Source: Spartobacteria bacterium
Lineage (GTDB): Bacteria; Verrucomicrobiota; Verrucomicrobiia; Chthoniobacterales; UBA10450
Direction: 5' to 3'
Length of the DNA: 64,000 bases
Assembly: GCA_003167555.1 (NCBI GenBank)
Contig: PMSN01000014.1
Location: 248,001 to 312,000 of the forward strand
This document shows positions 1 to 7,453 of the stretch, piece after piece. The translations under genes and the position numbers were made by a program. The notes beneath the pieces are model-generated. The model had not been told where the DNA came from. It worked only from the letters and a program-made list of their open reading frames with translations, and made no database searches. The stretch's first letter is position 1, and every line of letters starts with the position of its first letter.

Positions 1-44
1 GAGCGGGGAATACCGTGGAAACCGTTTATGGAGGAGTGGAAGAA

Positions 45-518
45 ATGAAGGAAGTCGAGTTGACGGTTATCAGTTTATGGCAGCCGTGGGCGTCGTGGGT
101 CGCTTGGGGCTGGAAGTCCGTCGAGACGCGGACGCATTGCCGTTTCTCCTCTTTGGTCGGACAGCGGATTGGTATTCACGCAGCTAAGAAGTGGGACCAC
201 GATGCGCTTAAAATTGCTGAGAGATATTTAGGCACGGGCCAGGTCAAGCAAACCGTCTCGCTCGGTTACGAGCCGCCGCAGGGTATCCTCTGCACGGTTT
301 TCGTTTTGGCGCATAAGCATTGCGAAATGTCCGACGGTGAAAATGCTTTAATCGAATGCGAGACTTCGCGCTATGGCTTATTTCTTGAGGCGATTCATCG
401 AATCCAGCCGCCGCTGCGCTGCAATGGGCGGCAAGGAATATGGAGGGAAATCTGTCCGGCTCGCGTTCATGGCTCTTACGTGGGTGGAATTTCGTATTCT
501 CAACCAGCCCTCTTATGA
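45..518 (+). CDS. ASCH-domain protein (PUA-like fold)
   Basis: A 157-residue protein. The N-terminus has the hallmark ASCH pattern SLWQPWA followed by a short helix and VETR (residues 10-29), then GQRIGIHA, a central GILCTVF strand and a closing block ending in GRQGIW. ASCH domains are RNA- or nucleotide-binding PUA-like modules, and phages often carry them. The precise substrate is unknown. I chose the ATG at 45 because a GGAG lies about ten bases upstream; an in-frame start at 15 has no such support. The stop codon overlaps the ATG of the ParB-like gene (ATGA at 515-518), so the two are probably translationally coupled. They are the only phage genes here on the plus strand. Confidence 0.75.
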   Translation: MKEVELTVISLWQPWASWVAWGWKSVETRTHCRFSSLVGQRIGIHAAKKWDHDALKIAERYLGTGQVKQTVSLGYEPPQGILCTVFVLAHKHCEMSDGENALIECETSRYGLFLEAIHRIQPPLRCNGRQGIWREICPARVHGSYVGGISYSQPALL

Positions 519-1480
519 CCACCGCCCCAAAGCAGAAGTGGCGCGAGGTAGCGATCTCGCTGATCGATGTCCCAAAAGAATACGTCCGCAAACAGCCGAA
601 TGAAGACGCGGATAAATCGCTCTCGGCCTCGGTAAAACTCTCGGGGATCATCCAGCCGCTCGCCGTTGTCCCGAACGGGAAGGGCGGATTCGATCTCGTT
701 GATGGAACCCGCCGTATGGTCGCCGCGGAAGAGAACGGGCTGGGAACAGTTCCGATCATCGTGAATCACCCGCCAAAGGGAACGACCGGCAAAGCCCTGA
801 AAGCCTACCGGGACCGGCTCCGCCAATTCCTCAATACGAAGCGGCAAGACTTAACCCCCTCGCAATGGGTAGAGGTAGTGGCCGAAGCGCAAAGGATGTT
901 CAAGCTCAACAACAAAGAGATGGCCGCACTCCTCCAGGTTGACCCGGCGACGATCACGAATCGGAACCGAATCAAGAATTACGCAGCACCGATCGTGGCT
1001 GCGATTGACCGGGGCGACATTACGTTGCACCACGCGCAAGCCCTGGATGGTTTGAAGCCGGGCGCGCAAGTGAAGGTATTTGAGAAGATGCGGAATGATT
1101 TTGTTAGGGTAAGCGGGCGCGTGTTAAAGGGGCTCGTGCGGGAACAGTTCAATCCGAAATATTACCCGAGAATGTGGGCGGATCCGGAGAAAAGCACAAA
1201 ACGGATTCGGGGGAGCAAGGCAAAACGAGAGCGCCTTATCGAAGCCCGCGCGCCATCCTTGAAAACACGGGCTGAACTCGACCGGCTATTAAACGACGTG
1301 GAGATGTGGCAGACGGAGTTTGAGGAGAACCGAAAAGAGATCGAGCGCGCGAATCTATTGATCCGGTTGGTTGGACCGATTCACCGGGCCGTTTCCAATG
1401 ATGAGACGTTGCTCGATTATGTGGCGAAGAAGTGGCCGATGCACCTCCCGGCGTTGGAGAGGTTCAGTGAGTTAGTTTAG
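515..1480 (+). CDS. ParB/Spo0J-like nuclease-fold protein
   Basis: A 321-residue protein. Residues 10-85 fit a ParB N-terminal domain: a VPKEYVRK strand, the LSASVKLSGIIQPL helix, then GGFDLVDGTRRMVAAEENG, which corresponds to the GxRR nucleotide (CTP) box of ParB proteins. A helix-turn-helix-like segment follows (MAALLQVDPATITNRNRI), and the C-terminal third is charged and helical. Such proteins in phages act as partition factors, transcription regulators or DNA-modification partners. No ParA is nearby, so a segregation role is unproven. The start at 515 overlaps the ASCH stop. The 3' end overlaps the convergent methyltransferase by four bases, leaving no room for a terminator between them. 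Confidence 0.78.
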   Translation: MTTAPKQKWREVAISLIDVPKEYVRKQPNEDADKSLSASVKLSGIIQPLAVVPNGKGGFDLVDGTRRMVAAEENGLGTVPIIVNHPPKGTTGKALKAYRDRLRQFLNTKRQDLTPSQWVEVVAEAQRMFKLNNKEMAALLQVDPATITNRNRIKNYAAPIVAAIDRGDITLHHAQALDGLKPGAQVKVFEKMRNDFVRVSGRVLKGLVREQFNPKYYPRMWADPEKSTKRIRGSKAKRERLIEARAPSLKTRAELDRLLNDVEMWQTEFEENRKEIERANLLIRLVGPIHRAVSNDETLLDYVAKKWPMHLPALERFSELV

Positions 1481-2565
1481 GCGAGCGCCAGTCCCGGAGT
1501 CACGTCGCACCGCGTTTCGATCAGTTTCACGTATTCGGAGTTGAGTTCGATCAGCACGGCCTTGCGGCCCAATTCCAGCGCCACCATGCCGGTTGTGCCG
1601 CTGCCGCCGAAGGGGTCTAGGATTGTGTCGCCCGCCTTGCTACCGGCGAGGATGCAGGGCTTTATTAGGTCGGGTGGGAATGTCGCGAAGTGAGCGTCTG
1701 GAAATGAATATGTCGGAACCGTCCAAACGCTTCGCTTGTTGCGCGTCAGGGATTCAGTTTCCGTGTACTCAACTTCCTGCGCGCGACCGTCGCGTTGAAT
1801 AGTCCCGTGAGCCCCTTCGCTTGTGTCCCATCCTGCGGGCTTGCGTTGTTTCTTTCGCGCGTTCTCGATGATGCGGGTTTTCACGCTCGAAGGATTCTGC
1901 ACGCCGGCGGTTGCATAATCTTTCAAGCCCAGCCCATCGTAACCCTCCTCGATTTGCTGCATCATTGAATCGCTTACCGGCTCCGCTATCGCCTCTGCAT
2001 CGTAATAATACCGCTGGCTCTTGGTGAGCAGGAAGAGGTATTCGTGCGACTTAGTTGGCCTATCTGTGACGCTCTCCGGCATGGGATTCGGCTTGTGCCA
2101 GATGATGTCGCTTCGGAGATACCAGCCGTCAGCGCGGAGGGCGAATGCGACCATCCACGGGATACCAACCAAGTCCTTCGATTTACACATACCGTTTGCT
2201 CCACCCCGGCAATTAGCGCCAAGATTTTCACCACGCCTTGTTGCCAGAGATCCGCGATTCGTTCCCTGCTTATCGCCATCTCGGATTGCGCCCGAATTTC
2301 CCTTGTTGCCTTGATTGTAGGTGTCCCCCAGATTCAACCAAAGCGTCCCATCATCCTTGAGGACCCGACGCACTTCGCGGAACACCTGAACCATGTTGCA
2401 AACGTATTCTTCCGGCGTCTTTTCGAGGCCGAGTTGTCCGGCGCATCCGTAATCACGCAGACCCCAATAGGGTGGACTGGTCACGCAGCACTGAACGGAG
2501 CGATCTGGCAGCTTGGTCAACTGCGTTATCGCATCGCCATTCAAGACTGTGAGGAGCGGCTCCAT
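1477..2565 (-). CDS. DNA methyltransferase (N4-cytosine/N6-adenine, beta class)
   Basis: A 362-residue S-adenosylmethionine-dependent DNA methylase of the N6_N4 family. The catalytic motif TSPPYWGLRDYG is at residues 29-40 and comes before the SAM-binding motif DPFGGSGTTG near residue 318, an order seen in beta-class enzymes. The middle (residues 90-280) is the variable target-recognition region. There is no cognate restriction enzyme beside it, so it is probably an orphan phage methylase that protects phage DNA or changes its regulation. The ATG at 2565 is directly preceded by GAATTGAGAT rather than by a Shine-Dalgarno box; this sequence recurs at other phage gene junctions. Confidence 0.9.
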   Translation of the reverse strand: MEPLLTVLNGDAITQLTKLPDRSVQCCVTSPPYWGLRDYGCAGQLGLEKTPEEYVCNMVQVFREVRRVLKDDGTLWLNLGDTYNQGNKGNSGAIRDGDKQGTNRGSLATRRGENLGANCRGGANGMCKSKDLVGIPWMVAFALRADGWYLRSDIIWHKPNPMPESVTDRPTKSHEYLFLLTKSQRYYYDAEAIAEPVSDSMMQQIEEGYDGLGLKDYATAGVQNPSSVKTRIIENARKKQRKPAGWDTSEGAHGTIQRDGRAQEVEYTETESLTRNKRSVWTVPTYSFPDAHFATFPPDLIKPCILAGSKAGDTILDPFGGSGTTGMVALELGRKAVLIELNSEYVKLIETRCDVTPGLALA

Positions 2566-2580
2566 ATCTCAATTCACCCG

Positions 2581-3120
2581 TCAAACGGGAAACACGTCAT
2601 AGATGGTGGTCGGCGCGAGCAGGCCCCATTCGCGAGCCTGTTTCTTGTTATCGTGCGGCCAATTCCGGCAACCGTAGCAGCTCGGCCGGAACCCTGGCAC
2701 CCAGCAGAGGAGCCGTCCAAGGCGCCCGCGGTGATGATGAATTTCTGTGGCACAGTTAATCTGGATGTTTTCGGAATGCTCCCTCCGCACTTTGCAAATC
2801 TCGCAGAGCGAATTTTCCGGCCGCAACAGGAACGCGGTCGTCAACGCGAAGTAAACCTTGAACCGGCCCCGCAGTGCGCGACTGACTTTCTTCAATGGCT
2901 TTCGCTTCAACTCTCTTCCGCCTTCACGCTTGCCGTTCCATGCAAACCGCGTCCCCTGCTTTTTCAGCTTCCGAATGTAGGAATCTCGGATGGAAGTTTT
3001 TCGGTTGGGTCCGGTTCGCTCCCGATCGTGTGGTGGGAAATGTGGTCGCGTGATTGGTAGTGCGCTCGGAAGTAGCATCGAATCGCTCTCCGCCAGCGTT
3101 GTAGCGATTCGCGTAGCCAT
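2581..3120 (-). CDS. HNH-like zinc-binding phage protein
   Basis: A 179-residue protein with a basic N-terminal half. The C-terminal half is a Cys/His cluster: CEIC, then TEIHHHRGRLGRLLC, then PSCYGC and WPHDN. A HHxRGR block followed by a distant HxN and an ARExGLL tail is, from memory, the pattern of a family of HNH-fold proteins found beside phage lysis or packaging genes. The second His of HHH is the best candidate for the catalytic residue. It could nick DNA or could be a structural zinc protein; the sequence alone does not decide. It starts two bases after the endolysin stop and is probably co-transcribed with it. Confidence 0.55.
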   Translation of the reverse strand: MATRIATTLAESDSMLLPSALPITRPHFPPHDRERTGPNRKTSIRDSYIRKLKKQGTRFAWNGKREGGRELKRKPLKKVSRALRGRFKVYFALTTAFLLRPENSLCEICKVRREHSENIQINCATEIHHHRGRLGRLLCWVPGFRPSCYGCRNWPHDNKKQAREWGLLAPTTIYDVFPV

Positions 3121-3121
3121 T

Positions 3122-3628
3122 TCACGCTGCGATTGCCTTGCGGAGATCGGACACCCTTGCGAGCCAGCCCTTCAAATACCGCTGGCGTAACGTTAACCGG
3201 AGCGAGCGGTAGTGGCTCTCCCGGGCAATCAGGTAACGCTCTACGCCGACGATAGAGGATGCTTTGACTGCCGCGATGCTCTTCGGACCTATGAACCCAT
3301 CAGCCGTCACGCCTACCACCCCCTGCAGCGCAGGGACGGCCCACCCTTTGCCGAGATTCACCGCGGCATCGAACACCGCCAGATCCCATGGCGCCCCAAG
3401 ATCATCGCACCGGCAGCGCGTCCACTCGTCGTCGTGGTAAATCTGTCGAGCCTGTTCGAGCGTTAGGTCGCAAACTTTGATGTGCGGATGTGAACGCTGG
3501 TCGATTCCATATTTTGTATCCCCGCCCGGGTCGTTCGGATCGTGCTCGCAACGGGCTTGACCGTGCGCGTCGTATTCCGTCTCGTGCTCGAGAACGAAGG
3601 CGATGCAGGTCTGGAAACGATCCGTCAT
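3122..3628 (-). CDS. Endolysin, glycoside hydrolase family 108-like
   Basis: A 168-residue lysozyme-type muramidase expected to cut the glycan strands of peptidoglycan at the end of infection. Residues 1-90 match the GH108 module: a helix ending in FVLEHETEY where the catalytic Glu sits, DPNDPGGDTKYGI, then LTLEQARQIYHDDEW and WDLAVFDAAVNLG. Residues 95-168 match the linked peptidoglycan-binding module (GVTADGFIGPKSIAAV). The usual EGG at the active site is replaced by EHE. There is no signal peptide, so it should need a holin, and several tiny membrane proteins upstream could serve. The ATG at 3628 overlaps the previous stop (ATGA); an upstream TTG is unlikely. Confidence 0.85.
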   Translation of the reverse strand: MTDRFQTCIAFVLEHETEYDAHGQARCEHDPNDPGGDTKYGIDQRSHPHIKVCDLTLEQARQIYHDDEWTRCRCDDLGAPWDLAVFDAAVNLGKGWAVPALQGVVGVTADGFIGPKSIAAVKASSIVGVERYLIARESHYRSLRLTLRQRYLKGWLARVSDLRKAIAA

Positions 3629-3831
3629 GCGCAAAGCTGGTTCGAATCGAAATACACCTTCTTGATGAGATACGCGCTCGGTCCGGTGGAGAGTCCGCTA
3701 ATCAGGCCGATGCGATCCCCAGGCTTGATCGGCAATCGCTCCGGTTCTCCGTCGTGATGGATTGGAGGAAATGTTACCCCACAACACGCGCAGTCTCCAT
3801 TTTCGGAAACGATGTGACTTTCGATTTTCAT
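3625..3831 (-). CDS. Small phage protein with a CxxC pair
   Basis: A 68-residue protein not recognised. It has a single CACC cluster near residue 14 and a GDRIGLI segment; the rest is mixed strand and coil. It overlaps the gene on each side by four bases (ATGA), so it belongs to the lysis operon. No membrane segment is present. Its function is unknown. Confidence 0.6.
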   Translation of the reverse strand: MKIESHIVSENGDCACCGVTFPPIHHDGEPERLPIKPGDRIGLISGLSTGPSAYLIKKVYFDSNQLCA

Positions 3832-3938
3832 TGTTCGCCTTGAAAATTCCCGGTTGACGCGGCCAGAATAATGAACCCGACCAGCAAGGCAAACACAGTG
3901 AAGATGCCGATTTTGAATAGGGTGAGGAAGATGTTCAT
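3828..3938 (-). CDS. 36-residue single-pass membrane protein (holin candidate)
   Basis: A very short reading frame: ATG at 3938, TGA at 3828, with the stop overlapping the next ATG. Almost the whole protein is one hydrophobic helix (FKIGIFTVFALLVGFIILAA) followed by a short polar tail. Its size, single membrane span and position just upstream of the endolysin fit a small holin or a lysis-regulating peptide. Two further candidate membrane proteins lie upstream, so which one is the holin is open. The tail-in-membrane design and exact operon overlap argue that it is a real gene. Confidence 0.55.
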   Translation of the reverse strand: MNIFLTLFKIGIFTVFALLVGFIILAASTGNFQGEQ

Positions 3939-3963
3939 TTATGTAAATTCGAGCGCGCCTGTT

Positions 3964-4377
3964 TTATGAAGCTTCTTGGATAGAACTCGGATTCCATCGC
4001 TGCATGTTGAAATGCAATCGCTCGACTGGCAGCTGCGGTTCGCCCGCCCGCTTCAATCGTTGTCTAAGGTTCTTGATCTTGCGCATCAAATCATCGTGTT
4101 CACTTTGCGCGATGCGCCGCTGAATTTCGATTGTCTTAAGGCCGTTCATGCGTCGATCACCCTCCTTGGCCCATTCTGCGAGATAAGTGAAAGGATCGAC
4201 GGTGAATTTACAGTGCTCGCACGTCACCGTTCGTTTCACGGAATCGACAATGACTTGCTTGTGGACTCCGAAACACGGGAACAATTCGGCATCTTGTTCC
4301 TCCCCCCTGATGCACACTACGTTATCCATGCTCGGGTCGATTGGAATAATGTTGTCAACGTCGATTATCATTACCAT
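3964..4377 (-). CDS. Hypothetical phage protein with CxxC and C-terminal coiled coil
   Basis: About 137 residues, not recognised. The N-terminal half is beta-rich and contains a CEHC pair; the C-terminal half (from about residue 75) is a long charged helix (QSEHDDLMRKIKNLRQRLK) likely to form a coiled coil. Two ATGs lie close together (4377 and 4371), with AAGGA just upstream, and either may be used. It follows the 64-residue protein after a short gap and is probably in the same transcript. Confidence 0.55.
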   Translation of the reverse strand: MVMIIDVDNIIPIDPSMDNVVCIRGEEQDAELFPCFGVHKQVIVDSVKRTVTCEHCKFTVDPFTYLAEWAKEGDRRMNGLKTIEIQRRIAQSEHDDLMRKIKNLRQRLKRAGEPQLPVERLHFNMQRWNPSSIQEAS

Positions 4378-4402
4378 TGTTCCTTGAAATGATCGTGCTT
4401 GT

Positions 4403-4597
4403 TTAAGCTGGTTCCTTGCTACCGCCGCCACCTGCTTTTCTTGCTCCCGGAAATATACTTCCGTTATCTCGTCCTACGGCTACGGGGCCGAAACTTCCTC
4501 GTCCCGGCCACCGGCCATTTCTGGAGACTGGGTTGTCCCGATAAAATTGACGGCACTTCCGTTGCATCCGCCAGCGTTCAATAAATCCGATTTTCAT
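4403..4597 (-). CDS. Small basic phage protein
   Basis: A 64-residue Arg- and Gly-rich protein of unknown function. It has no membrane segment and no recognisable domain. The ATG at 4597 overlaps the stop of the lipoprotein upstream (ATGA), which is the main support for it being expressed. Confidence 0.45.
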   Translation of the reverse strand: MKIGFIERWRMQRKCRQFYRDNPVSRNGRWPGRGSFGPVAVGRDNGSIFPGARKAGGGGSKEPA

Positions 4598-4779
4598 TCG
4601 CCTTCCTCGTTGTAATTGTTCCGCATCGTGGGAGATGGGCCGTCCCAAACGCTACCGTGCGGTTTGTTGACGTGGCTCGGGCCGGATGATGGCGCATTGT
4701 AGTTGAATTGACGGAAGCCTTCTATCACCCCGCAGGATGAGAAGAGGAAGGCGGTTGCGATGATGTAAAGAATCTTCAT
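4594..4779 (-). CDS. Small lipoprotein (possible outer spanin)
   Basis: A 61-residue protein with a type II signal peptide: MKILYIIATAFLF followed by the lipobox FSSC, the Cys at position 16 being the lipidation site. The mature part is about 45 polar residues rich in Asn, Pro and Ser. Short phage lipoproteins beside an endolysin are often outer-membrane spanins (Rz1-like). No clear inner-membrane partner overlaps it here, so the role is a guess. The start overlaps the stop of the gene upstream, and its stop overlaps the start of the next gene. Confidence 0.6.
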   Translation of the reverse strand: MKILYIIATAFLFSSCGVIEGFRQFNYNAPSSGPSHVNKPHGSVWDGPSPTMRNNYNEEGE

Positions 4780-5096
4780 GCTGGCGCTGAAACACCCGCT
4801 GCGCTATCGGACTTCAACCCGCTGGGGGCAGAATAAGGTTTGAGGAACTTACGTGCCCGCTTTACGGCTTTCCACCATTTGCTTCCGTCGATGCAGTAAT
4901 GATCGCAATGACCTGCAACCGCTTCGGCTTCGTCATTCGTTACGGCGCGAAGATGAGCGAGTAAATCCTTAATTTCCAACCGCCGATCTTCGCATAGCAT
5001 TTCCAAGCAGCGTTTACTGGACGACAACGCGCAATATCTCGCCGCCAGTGAATTGCTTTTGCGCTCCTTCTGTCCCTTGCGGGTGTTTGGTATCAC
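4776..5096 (-). CDS. Hypothetical phage protein
   Basis: A 106-residue mostly helical protein with six Cys in total, not recognised. A GTG start at 5096 is the only in-frame start near the 5' end and has no strong ribosome-binding site, so the true start is uncertain. The stop overlaps the lipoprotein ATG, which places the gene in the operon. Confidence 0.45.
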   Translation of the reverse strand: MIPNTRKGQKERKSNSLAARYCALSSSKRCLEMLCEDRRLEIKDLLAHLRAVTNDEAEAVAGHCDHYCIDGSKWWKAVKRARKFLKPYSAPSGLKSDSAAGVSAPA

Positions 5097-5139
5097 GGCT
5101 CTCGGTTCCCCTGAATAATTTTTATCCCCTTCGCGAGTA

Positions 5140-5304
5140 TCAGGATAGCGATCCCAAGCGCAACCTGCCCTGAATTAATCTCAAACAACCACGGGCCAAG
5201 GTAGGCAAGCACAGTTGATTCCTTTTATCGCGCCATACGCAGACCAGCGCGAAGATGACGGCAAGCGCGACGCACCCGAAGATTTCGTAAACGATGCCGT
5301 CCAT
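5140..5304 (-). CDS. Small membrane protein (holin candidate)
   Basis: A 54-residue protein with one strong hydrophobic helix at residues 8-24 (FGCVALAVIFALVCVW) followed by a basic segment. The ATG overlaps the stop of the exported protein upstream (TAATG). One membrane span, a positive tail and a location in the lysis region fit a holin or a small phage membrane protein, but several such proteins compete for that role here. Confidence 0.5.
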   Translation of the reverse strand: MDGIVYEIFGCVALAVIFALVCVWRDKRNQLCLPTLARGCLRLIQGRLRLGSLS

Positions 5305-5870
5305 TATCGTGCGGCCACAATCTCGAAAACCGGATGTAGTTCGACGCATGTCGCGCGCCAATTATTTTTCCCGCCCGGATTCGTATTCTCCGCGTTCTGC
5401 TTGTGCTCTTCGTCGAAAAAGATGTCCCCGGTTACCGTCACTTTTTTGTGCAACAGCGCTTTCAAACTCGCTTGATTAATACCTGCCTTGCGTGTGTGCG
5501 GCGTCACTTCCACGATCACGTAGCGCCGTCCATTCCCGAAGTCTTTCGGGTCGGCCACGAGTGCGATGTGCGTGTCACGATTCGGTAAATCTGCCGCGTG
5601 ACAGTTGCAGCTTTCAAGACCGCCCGGTTTCACTTCCGCTACGTAGCCCGTGACTGTAGCGCCCTTCGCTGTCGAGAATCTTTGCGCGTCGGTTCCAGGC
5701 TTCAGGATCGCCGCCAGCGTGATGGATGAATCAACCGCTAGAACTGAGCCCTGCCGGTTCTTGAGCACGTCCAGAGCCGATACGCGCGCGTTCTTGGCGT
5801 CACCTTGTGGTGGACATGGCGCGGCGAGAATGCGGGTCGCCAATAGGCAGAAAAGAATTGCGCGGTTCAT
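5304..5870 (-). CDS. Exported protein of unknown function
   Basis: A 188-residue protein with a Sec-type signal peptide (MNRAILFCLLATRILA, cleavage after a small residue near position 16-17). The mature part has two beta-rich blocks, a CNCHAA segment near residue 88, and a long KVTVTGDIFFDEEH block. The pattern suggests a periplasmic or extracellular beta-barrel such as an OB fold, but I do not recognise a family. An exported non-lysis protein is unusual in a phage late operon; it could be a lysogenic-conversion gene. It overlaps the next gene upstream by four bases. Confidence 0.6.
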   Translation of the reverse strand: MNRAILFCLLATRILAAPCPPQGDAKNARVSALDVLKNRQGSVLAVDSSITLAAILKPGTDAQRFSTAKGATVTGYVAEVKPGGLESCNCHAADLPNRDTHIALVADPKDFGNGRRYVIVEVTPHTRKAGINQASLKALLHKKVTVTGDIFFDEEHKQNAENTNPGGKNNWRATCVELHPVFEIVAAR

Positions 5871-6091
5871 GTCTTTTCGATCTCTGCCATTTTTGTTCCG
5901 GGTTGTGGAAGCTTGATTGTGATGACTGCCACGACCTGCGCTCCGTCGATTCGATCGAGCGCGGCCTCGACAATCCCGTTCACGCTTTTCAAAGAGGCTT
6001 GCACTATTCCATCCACGCGATCCTCGAGTTGTTGCAGAACCGGCTCAAGCGCGCTCGCAATCTCTGGCGGAAGTTTTTCGAGTCCGAACAT
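5867..6091 (-). CDS. Small helical phage protein
   Basis: A 74-residue, highly helical acidic protein (EIASALEPVLQQLEDRVDG) with heptad-like spacing, probably a short coiled coil. No membrane segment is predicted. The function is unknown. Its stop overlaps the start of the exported protein (ATGA). Confidence 0.5.
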   Translation of the reverse strand: MFGLEKLPPEIASALEPVLQQLEDRVDGIVQASLKSVNGIVEAALDRIDGAQVVAVITIKLPQPGTKMAEIEKT

Positions 6092-6094
6092 GGC

Positions 6095-6229
6095 TCACAG
6101 GGTTCCAAATTGTCTGGTCACGCGGAACAAACTGCGGAGAGTTGATCCGAGGCCGAACTTTTTGATGATCCCGCGCAGTGATTCGTCCAGGCTCGGAGCT
6201 TTGCGTAACTTCGGGTTCGACTTTTTCAC
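6095..6229 (-). CDS. 44-residue basic phage peptide
   Basis: The reading frame begins at a GTG one base after the TAA of the gene upstream, giving a 44-residue Lys/Arg-rich peptide (SLDESLRGIIKKFGLGSTLR) that could form an amphipathic helix. The longer frame open to 6379 has an implausible Arg/Ser-rich N-terminus that only reads through the upstream gene. Its function is unknown. Confidence 0.35.
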   Translation of the reverse strand: MKKSNPKLRKAPSLDESLRGIIKKFGLGSTLRSLFRVTRQFGTL

Positions 6230-6230
6230 T

Positions 6231-6425
6231 TTAGAAATCCGAGTGTCCACCAATCCCGACCGTCTCGATTCGCTTCCCGGTTTTCTTGTCTGTCTCGAGC
6301 GAGGCCGTGGGTCGGATGCTGCTGAATAATCGTTTCCAGAACGGCCGCGGATCTTCTGCCGGCGGGTCCGGTGAATCATCCTTTGGCATTGGCGTCACCG
6401 TGTCGAATTTCAATGGATCGCCCAT
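6231..6425 (-). CDS. Small Pro/Asp-rich phage protein
   Basis: A 64-residue protein with a disordered acidic N-terminus (KDDSPDPPAEDPRP) and a basic C-terminal half. It is not recognised. It lies directly between the lipoprotein and the 44-residue peptide with almost no spacing. Confidence 0.4.
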   Translation of the reverse strand: MGDPLKFDTVTPMPKDDSPDPPAEDPRPFWKRLFSSIRPTASLETDKKTGKRIETVGIGGHSDF

Positions 6426-6428
6426 CGG

Positions 6429-6848
6429 CTACGGGCCGTTAGATACCGTTGATGGTGAAGGCGTGGGGACCGGCATAAGATCGGCCCCTTTCAAAGCAGC
6501 GGCGATAGCAGCCGCGCGGTTCACCATGTCCACAGTCTTTTGTGAGATGGGCGTTTTAGAAGGAATCTGCGCGGCGATCGCGGCCCCTACGCCTGCGATG
6601 CCAGGGCTGTTCTGCACAACGGCCGTAGGCACTTTCATACCGACGTATCCTTGCAGGACGGCTGCGAGCCCGGAGAGGCCTGCGCTGGCGAGTGCTCCGG
6701 CTTGTGGGCCACCGTAATAAGTCGCGGCGGCTGTCCCGGCGATGCTGGCGAGAGTTTCGGCACTGGTAATGAATGCCTGTTGCTGCGGTGTAACGTTCGC
6801 GCAGCCGAAAGCGATCAAGCAAAGAATGGAGAGTGCGATGTTTTTCAT
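6429..6848 (-). CDS. Phage lipoprotein, Ala/Gly-rich
   Basis: A 139-residue protein with a lipoprotein signal (MKNIALSILCLIAFGC; lipidated Cys at 16). The mature part is small-residue rich and helical (ETLASIAGTAAATYY, GALASAGLSGLAAVLQGYVG), with a Pro/Ser/Thr tail. I placed the start at 6848 because the longer frame only adds an Arg/Ser-rich stretch with no signal. A membrane-anchored lipoprotein in this place could take part in superinfection exclusion or lysis; there is no direct evidence. Confidence 0.55.
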   Translation of the reverse strand: MKNIALSILCLIAFGCANVTPQQQAFITSAETLASIAGTAAATYYGGPQAGALASAGLSGLAAVLQGYVGMKVPTAVVQNSPGIAGVGAAIAAQIPSKTPISQKTVDMVNRAAAIAAALKGADLMPVPTPSPSTVSNGP

Positions 6849-6858
6849 AGTGGATTTC

Positions 6859-7179
6859 TTAGACGTTGATGTTGACCGGGAATTGTTGCGCCGCCCGTCT
6901 CTGCTCAGGCGGCGGCTCAACAGCGGCGGACGGGGTCGCCAATGCGACTTTCGTCACGTCGGAACTAACGGTGGCGATATTGGCGGATTGGGTATCGAGG
7001 CGGTTCGCTTGCGCTTGCTGGCGCCCTTTGAGTGATTCGATCGCTTCGCGGACCTGGGCCATGAATGGCGAGAGTTTGGCAACGGCCACTGTGACGACGC
7101 CGGCCACAACTACAATCGCTCCCACCCATCCTATTGCGGCTGCTTGAAATTGCTCAGGGGTCATAGCGAGGAAAGTCAT
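6859..7179 (-). CDS. Single-span membrane protein with coiled-coil tail
   Basis: A 106-residue protein: a membrane helix at about residues 12-34 (AIGWVGAIVVVAGVVTVAVA), then a charged helix (VREAIESLKGRQQAQANRLD) and a Pro-rich tail. The layout resembles phage XhlA- or holin-like membrane proteins. The ATG is directly preceded by GATTGAGAC, a junction sequence shared with other genes of this prophage, and there is no clear Shine-Dalgarno sequence. Confidence 0.5.
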   Translation of the reverse strand: MTFLAMTPEQFQAAAIGWVGAIVVVAGVVTVAVAKLSPFMAQVREAIESLKGRQQAQANRLDTQSANIATVSSDVTKVALATPSAAVEPPPEQRRAAQQFPVNINV

Positions 7180-7234
7180 GTCTCAATCTGCCGTCCCGTT
7201 GAAGGGAAGGCAAGCACTAAATTATGTCTCAATC
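7180..7234 (-). promoter_or_regulatory. Gene junction with two GATTGAGAC boxes
   Basis: The 49-bp gap between the lipoprotein stop and the next start carries GATTGAGAC twice in the same direction (7180-7188 and 7226-7234). The upstream copy contains the lipoprotein's own TGA stop and continues as CATAATTT, a 16-base string found once more at 31686-31701. The downstream copy abuts the next ATG. It may be a promoter/operator of the phage; this is inference from repetition. Confidence 0.4.
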
Positions 7235-7453
7235 TTTCGGGTTCAATTCCTTCGCTCGTCTCCGCAGCGGATCGCTCGGGGTTGCGGTCGGCGGCGGCGT
7301 TGGAGTCGCGACTACTGGCGGGTCAGGCTCATCTGCTTCGTCGATCGGAAATGTGGTGGGAGAATGATAGTGGCGAACGTGATGATGTCTTTTCGGCTTT
7401 GGCGTTTCGCAGCCGGCAAAGGCAAGTGCAACCAAAAGTAGCGCGCGGATCAT
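7229..7453 (-). CDS. Small His/Pro-rich lipoprotein
   Basis: A 74-residue lipoprotein. The signal MIRALLLVALAFAGC gives the lipidated Cys at 15. The mature part has a His-rich stretch (RHHHVRHYH) and a Pro/Thr-rich region typical of Rz1-like outer spanins, which are short and proline-rich. It overlaps the two-span membrane protein upstream by four bases, so an i-spanin/o-spanin-like pairing is possible. Confidence 0.55.
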   Translation of the reverse strand: MIRALLLVALAFAGCETPKPKRHHHVRHYHSPTTFPIDEADEPDPPVVATPTPPPTATPSDPLRRRAKELNPKD

